Part shown: piece by piece, positions 27,308 to 34,110 of the stretch
How the letters are laid out: every line of letters starts with the position of its first letter
How positions within the stretch are numbered: position 1 is the first letter of the stretch
Source: Planococcus soli
GTDB lineage: Bacteria > Bacillota > Bacilli > Bacillales_A > Planococcaceae
Assembly: GCF_016881065.1 (NCBI RefSeq)
Contig: NZ_WXYN01000002.1
Coordinates: 33,665-97,664 of the forward strand
Reading direction: 5' to 3'
Length of the DNA stretch: 64,000 nucleotides
The notes under the pieces: generated by a model
What the model was told of the DNA's origin: nothing
Databases searched by the model: none
The model's input: only the letters and a program-made list of their open reading frames with translations
Made by a program: the position numbers and the translations under genes

Positions 27308-27925
27308 TTACTCAAAAACTGTTGCCTTGGCCGGATTTTTTTCAAAATCAAAAAGCAGCTTTAATTGGGATTCGATATTTCGATTTAAAGAAAGTTCGGG
27401 TAAGCCATCTTCAGCAAAGAATTCCACGCCTTGCGTCTCGACGCCATTTTTAGCTTCCCCACCTACTATTTCGCAGCGGATAAAGATTTTATAGTAATGA
27501 AATGGCTGTGGCGGATGAGGGTGTTTAGTCATGTCCAGCAAAGCCAACATCTTCGTTGGAACCACGAGATAGCCTGACTCTTCTTCGATTTCTTTTGTAA
27601 TATTCTCTGCAGGTGACAAGCCAACATCACAATATCCTCCAGGCAATGCCCATCTGCCATCACTTTTTTCTTTTACCATAAGGATTTTCCCATGCTGAAA
27701 AACAGCTCCTCGCACGTCCATTTTAGGTGTCTGATATCCTTTTTCTACAGCAAACAAATCCTTAACATGCTGCATTTCTAGTCCGGTGTGCTCAGTTACT
27801 ATTTCCACGCTGATGCTTCGCAATTCTTCATATCTTTCCAAATCGTATACATCGGTAGCGTAAGTCAATCCAGATTGAGAAAGTGCTTGGATCCGTTGTG
27901 CCCATTCCAGCCATTGTAAACTCAT
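27308..27925 (-). CDS. Nudix hydrolase with N-terminal NUDIX-like extension (YjhB-like)
   Basis: A 205-residue protein. Residues 1-60 form the helical N-terminal domain found in YjhB-type Nudix proteins (WLEWAQRIQALSQSGLTYA). The Nudix box lies near residue 105: PGGYCDVGLSPAENITKEIE with EESG following, metal ligands present. AAGGAGG precedes ATG 27925. Bacillus relatives are placed among ADP-ribose or pyrimidine pyrophosphohydrolases; the real substrate is uncertain. Confidence 0.88.
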   Translation of the reverse strand: MSLQWLEWAQRIQALSQSGLTYATDVYDLERYEELRSISVEIVTEHTGLEMQHVKDLFAVEKGYQTPKMDVRGAVFQHGKILMVKEKSDGRWALPGGYCDVGLSPAENITKEIEEESGYLVVPTKMLALLDMTKHPHPPQPFHYYKIFIRCEIVGGEAKNGVETQGVEFFAEDGLPELSLNRNIESQLKLLFDFEKNPAKATVFE

Positions 27926-28081
27926 TTTTTAACCTCCTTGAAATTGTTTAACCCCTACTTTTATTACTTAATTTTACTTTCCGCATAATTAAATATTCTA
28001 TCGTAATCCACCTGGTTTTCCCAATTCTATATATTCAGTTATTATAATGGGTATAGAAAATTTTATAATTAATTAAAAGAG

Positions 28082-28501
28082 GTGAGAATTATAAAAGAAA
28101 TTGTTTCGAATCAGCTTGACCCAACTTTAGTAAATCTATTTTCATATGTAATATCTCAAGATCGAATAGCTGGAGAATATGAAAAGTACATTACTTCAGA
28201 AAATCGTAAATTATACGGAATTCTTGTTGAGAATAATTTTATTGGTATTATCGGTTTTGAGTTTACTAATTTAGATGTTTGTGAAATCAGGCATATTGCA
28301 GTTTCTCCAAAATTTAGAGGAAAACGAATTGGAAGTGACATGATTAACTTTGTGCGTGAGTCACATTCATTTATGGAACTTTCGGCTGAAACAGACAAAG
28401 ATGCAGTAGGATTTTACAGAAATTATGGATTTGCAATAACTAGACTAGGTGAAAAATATGTAGGAGTTGAGAGGTTTTGGTGTGTATTTACTGAAATATA
28501 A
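28082..28501 (+). CDS. GNAT family N-acetyltransferase, uncertain start
   Basis: About 136 to 139 residues with the acetyl-CoA loop SPKFRGKRIGSDMINFVRE and the tail TDKDAVGFYRNYGFAIT. The only standard in-frame start is GTG 28082, but it is itself part of the purine tract AAAGAGGTGAG. Read as a ribosome site, that tract points to ATA at 28091 (ATA AAA GAA), one base from ATG, so the original start may have mutated. Expression may be poor. Substrate unknown. Confidence 0.78.
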   Translation: MRIIKEIVSNQLDPTLVNLFSYVISQDRIAGEYEKYITSENRKLYGILVENNFIGIIGFEFTNLDVCEIRHIAVSPKFRGKRIGSDMINFVRESHSFMELSAETDKDAVGFYRNYGFAITRLGEKYVGVERFWCVFTEI

Positions 28502-28597
28502 CTATATTATTTAACTTCTCGTGTATATTTCGTTGCTGCTTTGACTACAGGTATTTAATTTAGTGGTTTACTCTATATTTAAAAGGAGGATTACTTA

Positions 28598-29068
28598 ATG
28601 ATTTATAAATTTCAACCTATGTCACAAGATTATGCAGACGAAATTGCAAACCGCTGGCGTTACGATGGAATTTATTCCTTTTACAATATGGATGCAGATC
28701 AAGAAGATCTTCAAGAATTTCTTAATCCAACTAAAAGAGAAGATTCATATTTTGTGGTCATCAACAAGCGAGAAATTATCGGGTTTTACAGCTTTCGTGA
28801 GATTTCTGACGGCATCATAGATATAGGATTAGGAATGAAACCTAGTTTGACAGGGCAAGGCAGTGGTTTTGAGTTCGTAAAAGCAGGGCTAGACTTTGCG
28901 AATTCAACTTATATATTAGAAAAATTTACATTGTCAGTAGCCACCTTCAATACAAGAGCTATAAATGTCTATAAAAAAGTTGGCTTCAAAGAATATGGAA
29001 TGTATATACAAGCGACAAATGGAAGCAGTTTCGAGTTTTTAAAAATGATTTATGAATTTAAAGAATAA
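28598..29068 (+). CDS. GNAT family N-acetyltransferase
   Basis: A 156-residue acetyltransferase with strand IDIGLGMKPSLTGQGSGFEFV containing the cofactor loop, shown here over its core, and the tail NTRAINVYKKVGFKEYG. AAAAGGAGGA before ATG 28598. Starts YKFQPMSQDYADEIANRWRY, like many Bacillales GNATs. It lies 18 bases before the broken hydrolase gene, so the two were probably one operon. Confidence 0.87.
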   Translation: MIYKFQPMSQDYADEIANRWRYDGIYSFYNMDADQEDLQEFLNPTKREDSYFVVINKREIIGFYSFREISDGIIDIGLGMKPSLTGQGSGFEFVKAGLDFANSTYILEKFTLSVATFNTRAINVYKKVGFKEYGMYIQATNGSSFEFLKMIYEFKE

Positions 29069-29086
29069 GTATCACAAGGAGGCAAA

Positions 29087-29985
29087 ATGAAACAATTTGT
29101 AAATGTAAACAATAAACGTATGGAAATATCTTTAAAAGGAGAGCGAGGAGTAACCATTCTTATTCTATCTGGAATGGGATGTTCGTTTGAAGAATGGTTT
29201 GAGGTGACTGAATCTTTAAGTCAAACAAACAGAACTCTCCTATTTCATCGTCCCGGTCTTGGAGAAAGTGAGATAGGTGAGGAGAATCGTACGACTTTAC
29301 AAGTAGTTGAAGAAATCAATCAGTTATTGTGCGTCTTAGCAATAGAAGAGCCTGTTATTTTAATTGGCCACTCATATGGTGGACTGTGTGCGCAGCATTT
29401 TACAAAGCTATACCCTGAAAAAGTGAAAGCTTTACTTCTATTAGACTCTACCTCTGTTGATTTGGAAAGACTTGATGAGCTGAATCTACCTGTTTTAAAC
29501 CAAGGTTCTTCAGACGAGGACTGGCTAAAAGCATGTACAAGTTATGCTCTTTTAACTGAACAAAAATTAAAGGACCTTATTTTACCTGAGTTAACGAATG
29601 AACAAAAAATGTTACCTATGTCTGTACAAGGAATGTGATAGAATTCCAGCAAAAACCTAATTTGTATAAGGCGATGAAATCTGAAACTGACAACTGGAAA
29701 AAGGATGCCAAAGCAATCAAAAAACTGAATCCTCTTTCAGACGTCATGGTTATTGTGATGGGCCGAGATAAAAAACATATTATTCAAAAAGGCATAGAAG
29801 AAGGATTTCCTGAAACAGAATTAATGCTGCTCGAAAGCACTTGGGAACAGTTAATACAAGAACAGGCATTGCTTTCAAAAAATAGCAAATTAATTTTCGC
29901 GAAAAATTCGTCACATTCGATTCATTTGGACCGGCCTGAACTTATTGTAAAGGTCGTCAAAGAAATTACAAATATATTAAGTTGA
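29087..29985 (+). pseudogene. Alpha/beta hydrolase broken by a one-base deletion in an A-run
   Basis: The 5' frame (29087-29638) has GMGCSFEEW, RPGLGESE and the nucleophile elbow LIGHSYGGLCAQHF. The second frame (from about 29610 to 29985) has the catalytic His in KNSSHSIHLDRPELIVKVVK and the usual helical end. Adding one A to the six-A run at 29604-29609 joins them into one 299-residue protein (NEQKNVTYVCTRNVIEFQQK). The GTG at 29635 that opens the second frame has no ribosome site of its own. ACAAGGAGG precedes ATG 29087. Without the fix, the 183-residue product lacks its catalytic His. Confidence 0.85.
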
Positions 29986-30114
29986 AGAAAAAATCACTGC
30001 TTAAAGACGTTTGGGGATACTTTACGCCAAAAACTGGCTGAAATACACCAGTCTTGCTGTTTTAGCTATCCATAGATGGGCCGACACTAACCAATTCAAA
30101 AATTCCTTAGTAGG

Positions 30115-30222
30115 GATAAGCCAATCAATGTCGAATTTAATAACGAAGAGCGAGTCTATTACAAAACTTTCGAAAAGCATCCAACTTTTCAGTCAGCGGC
30201 CATGGTTGTCAAAACCAGATAA
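30115..30222 (+). pseudogene. C-terminal gene remnant
   Basis: A 35-codon open frame without a start that reads like the end of a real protein (DKPINVEFNNEERVYYKTFE, then KHPTFQSAAMVVKTR and a stop). The 130 bases before it contain stops in all frames with scattered coding-like pieces (KDVWGYFTPKTG). The parent family was not recognised. It ends 17 bases before the DUF5996 gene. Confidence 0.4.
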
Positions 30223-30239
30223 TTCAGGGAGGCGATTAC

Positions 30240-31154
30240 ATGACACTTGATATTATCCGACATTCCGAGTGGGCAGAGACCAAATTTACATTGCATTTGA
30301 TTTCGCAGATCTTAGGGAAAATCAAACTGGAAGCGGCACAGCAGGAACCCCAATGGGCACATGTTGCGCTGACGGTTACGACCGACGGATTTTCGACAGG
30401 TTTGCTATTTGTTCAAAATACTTCTTTCCAAGTCGATGTGGATATCCGAAACAGCCGAATTCTTGTAAATGTAGAAGGGGACGTTCAGTCGATTGAGCTA
30501 AAAACATCCAAGTCCATAAAAGATTATTTTGAAGAGATATTTGGAACACTGAGCGAGCGCGGCATAAACCTAACGATCAATCCGAAGCCGCAGGAAATGG
30601 CTTATAAGAACAAACTGGATGAGGACACTGCCCCTTTAACATTCGATCAGCACCAGGCAATGAGAGGATTGCAGCTTTTCCAGTTTGCGCTTCGGGAACA
30701 ATCCAAATTTGTAGGTCCGCTGCGCTGCCGAAAAATGAAGCCGGCGCTTTTTTGGGGTACCTTTGATGTGTCACTGCTTATCCTTCACGGCATCATGGAG
30801 CCATTTCCGGAAGACAAAGTCATTGAGAAAGCCGCTTTTGATGAGCAGATGATCGAATACGGATTTTGGCTGGGTGATGAGCAAGTCGATGTGCCAACAT
30901 TCTTTGTTTTGTCATACCCTTTTTTATACAAGGATTTAAATAGTGATGCGCTAAAACCACCGCAAGCTTATTTTGATCCCACCAAAGGCGAGTATTTTTT
31001 GGATTTGGAAAGCATAGCCGGTTCTGCCAGTTTGAGTGACACAATACAAGAGTTTTTCCACACCAGCTTTACTCTCTTAATAGAAGAACTGGGGTGGGAA
31101 GGGTGTGCCTCTTATTTTATTCCTTTGCAGATGAAGGAACAAAAACATAAATAG
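30240..31154 (+). CDS. DUF5996 family protein
   Basis: A 304-residue protein matching the layout of DUF5996: an N-terminal WAETKFTLHLISQILGKIKL segment, then LTVTTDGFSTGLLF, then the hallmark FWGTFDVSLLILHG and a C-terminal FWLGDEQVDVPTFFVLSYP region. GGGAGGCG precedes ATG 30240. No metal or catalytic motif has been established for the family to my knowledge. Single gene with a strong terminator. Confidence 0.82.
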   Translation: MTLDIIRHSEWAETKFTLHLISQILGKIKLEAAQQEPQWAHVALTVTTDGFSTGLLFVQNTSFQVDVDIRNSRILVNVEGDVQSIELKTSKSIKDYFEEIFGTLSERGINLTINPKPQEMAYKNKLDEDTAPLTFDQHQAMRGLQLFQFALREQSKFVGPLRCRKMKPALFWGTFDVSLLILHGIMEPFPEDKVIEKAAFDEQMIEYGFWLGDEQVDVPTFFVLSYPFLYKDLNSDALKPPQAYFDPTKGEYFLDLESIAGSASLSDTIQEFFHTSFTLLIEELGWEGCASYFIPLQMKEQKHK

Positions 31155-31190
31155 CTAAAGACCTTCATCTCACAAATAAACTTATAGTCA

Positions 31191-31246
31191 GACTGCATTC
31201 CAGCACTTGCTTATGATAAGTATGTGCTGAATTGCAGTCTTTTTTG
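31191..31246 (+). terminator. Intrinsic terminator after DUF5996 gene
   Basis: A 16-base arm (31191-31206) pairs with 31224-31239 with one mismatch region, followed by T6. A strong stem. Confidence 0.9.
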
Positions 31247-31334
31247 TTTCAGTTGAAAGAATATTCGCTAATTTATATACATAGAGATTGATAATTGATA
31301 TACTAAAATATGGAATAAAAGAGGAGAGATGGAA

Positions 31335-31616
31335 ATGAAAATCCTTTGGCAGTCATTGCTTGGAGCTGTAGTTATCCATATCCTGTATTTTGCGGCAGCG
31401 ATGTCTGTCGGATATGTCAAAACCATCACTTATAAACCAAATTTCTCTGCGGCCTGGGAACATGCAGAAAACTTGCCAAATGCAGTCGCATTCGGCTCTG
31501 TGACTTCGCTTCTATGGTACGGCGGCACATTTTTGGCAGCGGCTATAGTTTGCGGACTTTTGCTGGTTGGGTACAAAAAACTAACAACACAGCCTTTACG
31601 TACTGAAAAATTTTAG
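31335..31616 (+). CDS. Small membrane protein
   Basis: A 93-residue protein with two helices (about residues 4-26 and 55-80) and an aromatic loop between (YVKTITYKPNFSAAWEHAEN). ATG 31335 sits 7 bases after AGAGGAGAG; ATG 31329 is closer than usual. Unknown function. The next lipoprotein gene begins 55 bases on. Confidence 0.65.
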   Translation: MKILWQSLLGAVVIHILYFAAAMSVGYVKTITYKPNFSAAWEHAENLPNAVAFGSVTSLLWYGGTFLAAAIVCGLLLVGYKKLTTQPLRTEKF

Positions 31617-31671
31617 AGAATGTCTGTATTGGATCTTTACTTCTCTAGATGAAAGAAATGAGGAACAATCA

Positions 31672-32064
31672 GTGAAAAAAATAATTGGAGTTGGGTTGGC
31701 GTTCCTATTGTTAGCAGCTTGCAATTCGGATGTTTCGACGCTTAGTTTCAGTAAGATTGAAACTGTGCCTGAAGGTTTAAGTGCTGTAATAGATTCAAGT
31801 GAAACACTGCAGCTGATAGAGGAAAGCGATAATACGGTCTATCTGGTTTATCAGGCAGAAGGGGAAATTGCGACAGGGGTTGAAGAACAAGAAAATAGCC
31901 TTAAAATCAATCTGGATACAACGAGTATTGAAAATGGCGAAAAGCAAGAACATGTTTATAAGATGACTTTGGATGATTCTCATGAAGCAATAAACGTCTA
32001 CATAAATGGTGAATATACTTCTTTTGTCAGCATTTTAACATTAAATGATGAGAGCGGGATATAA
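31672..32064 (+). CDS. Small lipoprotein
   Basis: A 130-residue lipoprotein starting at GTG 31672 (AGGAAC upstream). The signal KKIIGVGLAFLLLAAC ends in the lipobox LAAC. The mature part is acidic and beta-rich (NTVYLVYQAEGEIATGVEEQ). No family recognised. A 27-residue membrane peptide gene starts right after its stop. Confidence 0.72.
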   Translation: MKKIIGVGLAFLLLAACNSDVSTLSFSKIETVPEGLSAVIDSSETLQLIEESDNTVYLVYQAEGEIATGVEEQENSLKINLDTTSIENGEKQEHVYKMTLDDSHEAINVYINGEYTSFVSILTLNDESGI

Positions 32065-32066
32065 AA

Positions 32067-32150
32067 ATGGCGAAAACGATAAAAGCGGTGCTGGTTATAG
32101 TTATGGGAATCCTTGTGATATCTACTTTTTTTACTGTTTTCAATGGCTGA
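32067..32150 (+). CDS. 27-residue single-helix membrane peptide
   Basis: ATG 32067 starts two bases after the lipoprotein stop, with GAGCGGGA as a weak ribosome site, suggesting translational coupling. The product MAKTIKAVLVIVMGILVIST plus FFTVFNG is one membrane helix with a basic start, similar in design to the peptide at 9288. Role unknown. Confidence 0.45.
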   Translation: MAKTIKAVLVIVMGILVISTFFTVFNG

Positions 32151-32197
32151 AACAAGATAAACTTTTTTTATACTCATTAAATATCTATACATGTAAG

Positions 32198-32224
32198 TAA
32201 AAAAGCTGCCAACTGGCAGCTTTT
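32198..32224. terminator. Bidirectional intrinsic terminator
   Basis: GCTGCC-AACT-GGCAGC with five A before and four T after, placed between convergent units ending at 32150 and 32228; it serves both. Confidence 0.85.
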
Positions 32225-32227
32225 AGC

Positions 32228-33319
32228 TTATTCATAAAGATCTTTATAGCGTTTCATGAACTTTCGGTCGATGCGCTGCTTGAGCTTCCAAGGAATGGTG
32301 CCGTGAAATTGCTGGGCACCATATGATAGGAAAGCCTCGCCTCCGCCTGTAGACAAAATGGAGACATACCGTTTTTGCGGTGCAAACGACTGCAGTTTAT
32401 CATTGGATAAGCTGTTTTTTAAATTTTTCCATAAGACAGGTCCTTGCCGCACTGCGTATACTCCGTTTTTGGCGAGTTCCGGATAGCGGTCTATGGTTAT
32501 GCAATCGCCAGCCCCAAAAATCTCCGGCCATTGAACGCTTTGCAGGGTGTCGTTGACCAGCAAGAATCCATCCCTATCTGTCGGCAAGTTTGAAGCGCTG
32601 AACAACTCGGCACTTTTCGGTCCCGTCAGCCACAACACATCCGATTGTGGATACGATTTGCCTGCACTGGTCGTTACGCTGACTTCATCAATTTCTTGGA
32701 TGGAAACGTCACTGAAGAAGGTCAGGTTTTTTCGTACTGCTATGTCTTCGATTTTTTTCGAAGCAGATCTTCCTTGTCCGGCAAGCAGGGAAGTCGAACT
32801 GAATAACGCCAAGTTAGGAGGCAAGCCTTGTTGTTTTCTCCAAGCCAGAATTGAAAATGCCAATTCCACCCCTGAAGCGCCGCCTCCGACAACTACAGGA
32901 TGAGCGGATTCACGCGTCTGCATTAACTGTTCTGGAAAATGGTAATTGGGTTTGATGGAGCGCACATAATTTCTTGCCGTTTCCGGAATATCGCTTCGGG
33001 ACCCGATGTCAAAAGATGCTAAGTCATACAGGTATATTTTGCCTTCTGCTCCAACAAGTTCTTTGTCCTGAGCATGGACTGCAGCGATCGAATCTTCTAT
33101 GAAGATTGCGCCCACTTTGCGGCAAAGCTTTTTCAAATCAATCCGAATGTCTTCGAGGCTGTACGCACCTTCGGTAAAGCCCGAAAACATCCCGGAATAG
33201 TATTGATATGGAGAAGGGGAGATCAGCAGAACACGCCAGTCTTCCGAGAAGCCGTCTTTCAACTGCTCCAGGCAATGTAAATGGGCATGCCCGCCTCCAA
33301 CCAGCACAAGGGTCTTCAT
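32228..33319 (-). CDS. Pyridine nucleotide-disulfide oxidoreductase family flavoprotein, SelD-N-terminal type
   Basis: A 363-residue FAD protein. The first Rossmann motif is LVLVGGGHAHLHCLEQL, followed by the hallmark SPYQYYSGMFSGFTEG and IRIDLKKLC, which match the family (TIGR03169 as I recall it) found alone or fused to selenide,water dikinase. The second nucleotide loop is VVVGGGASGVELAFSI, and IFGAGDCI near the C-terminus binds FAD. No SelD domain is present. It is related to type II NADH dehydrogenases and sulfide:quinone reductases, so an electron-transfer role to a membrane or sulfur/selenium acceptor is plausible. Second gene of a leftward pair with the CDP-alcohol phosphatidyltransferase, 16 bases apart. 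Confidence 0.85.
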   Translation of the reverse strand: MKTLVLVGGGHAHLHCLEQLKDGFSEDWRVLLISPSPYQYYSGMFSGFTEGAYSLEDIRIDLKKLCRKVGAIFIEDSIAAVHAQDKELVGAEGKIYLYDLASFDIGSRSDIPETARNYVRSIKPNYHFPEQLMQTRESAHPVVVGGGASGVELAFSILAWRKQQGLPPNLALFSSTSLLAGQGRSASKKIEDIAVRKNLTFFSDVSIQEIDEVSVTTSAGKSYPQSDVLWLTGPKSAELFSASNLPTDRDGFLLVNDTLQSVQWPEIFGAGDCITIDRYPELAKNGVYAVRQGPVLWKNLKNSLSNDKLQSFAPQKRYVSILSTGGGEAFLSYGAQQFHGTIPWKLKQRIDRKFMKRYKDLYE

Positions 33320-33335
33320 TCCACTTCATTCCCTT

Positions 33336-33917
33336 CTATTTCAAAATCCGTCGGGCTTCAGCCATGCGCTGGCAAATGGTGACAAGCTGCACCGCGCAAA
33401 AGACCAGCGTAATGGCGGTTAAATACGTTGAAAAAACAATCATTAGGGTAAACAGTATAAAGCCTTCTGTTCGCTCAGCCAGTCCGGCTTGATAGTAGAA
33501 GGACTTCATGCCTTCTTTATCTGACAATGCACCTACCGTTAAGAATACGGTCATCGCGACAATGATGGAAACGCTCAATAGCAGCAAGGCCCACATCGAT
33601 TCGGGAAAGCGGAAAGCCAGCCCCAAAATGACGCTGATTTCCACAAGGCGGTCAAAGCTGATATCAAGCAAAGTTCCCCACGAAGACGGTTTGGTTTTTC
33701 GTGCCATGGTTCCGTCGACAACATCCAAATAACCGGATAGCCAGAGAACCACGACGGCCCAGAACGGCTGATCCAAATATATAAAGAGACCGGATGACAT
33801 CCCGATGACAAAGGCGATTTTTGTCACGCTATCAGCGGTAAAGCCCATTTTCAGCAATGCATCCGCTGTTTTTTCAACGACCGGTTGAACGTGCTTTCGT
33901 GCATGTGTATCCAACAT
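33336..33917 (-). CDS. CDP-alcohol phosphatidyltransferase (YnjF-like)
   Basis: A 193-residue membrane enzyme with about five to six helices. The active-site signature DG-x2-AR-x8-G-x3-D-x3-D is complete (DVVDGTMARKTKPSSWGTLL, then DISFDRLVE). It should move a phosphatidyl or other CDP-linked group onto an alcohol. ATG 33917 follows AAAAGGTG at 6 bases and is preferred to GTG 33926. Enteric bacteria carry a family member (ynjF) in the ynj cluster, as here. Acceptor unknown. Confidence 0.87.
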   Translation of the reverse strand: MLDTHARKHVQPVVEKTADALLKMGFTADSVTKIAFVIGMSSGLFIYLDQPFWAVVVLWLSGYLDVVDGTMARKTKPSSWGTLLDISFDRLVEISVILGLAFRFPESMWALLLLSVSIIVAMTVFLTVGALSDKEGMKSFYYQAGLAERTEGFILFTLMIVFSTYLTAITLVFCAVQLVTICQRMAEARRILK

Positions 33918-34014
33918 CAAATTCACCTTTTCATGTTCAAGATAATTTCAGTATATAATACGATCCCGCTGCTGACCCGTAATCCCACTCGAGCCATAAA
34001 ATTGAGAATAATGC

Positions 34015-34048
34015 AGGGTAATCAAGAAGTTTCGAGGGTAATTAAGAG
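34015..34048. promoter_or_regulatory. Tandem direct repeats in the divergent promoter region
   Basis: AGGGTAATCAAGAAG (34015-34029) and AGGGTAATTAAGAG (34035-34048) are near-identical and exactly 20 bp apart, about two helical turns, in the 193-base space between divergent operons. This is the pattern of a regulator binding as two protomers on one face. The regulator is not encoded next to them. Confidence 0.5.
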
Positions 34049-34110
34049 TAAGTCAATTGTGTTTTTTGTTAAGATGGACTTAATTCAGGAAAAGAAAGGA
34101 AATGGTAAAG

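Noticed and set aside
30011-30250. 79-residue open frame
   Set aside because: Low-complexity, no ribosome site, and a different frame across the same bases carries the protein-like remnant.
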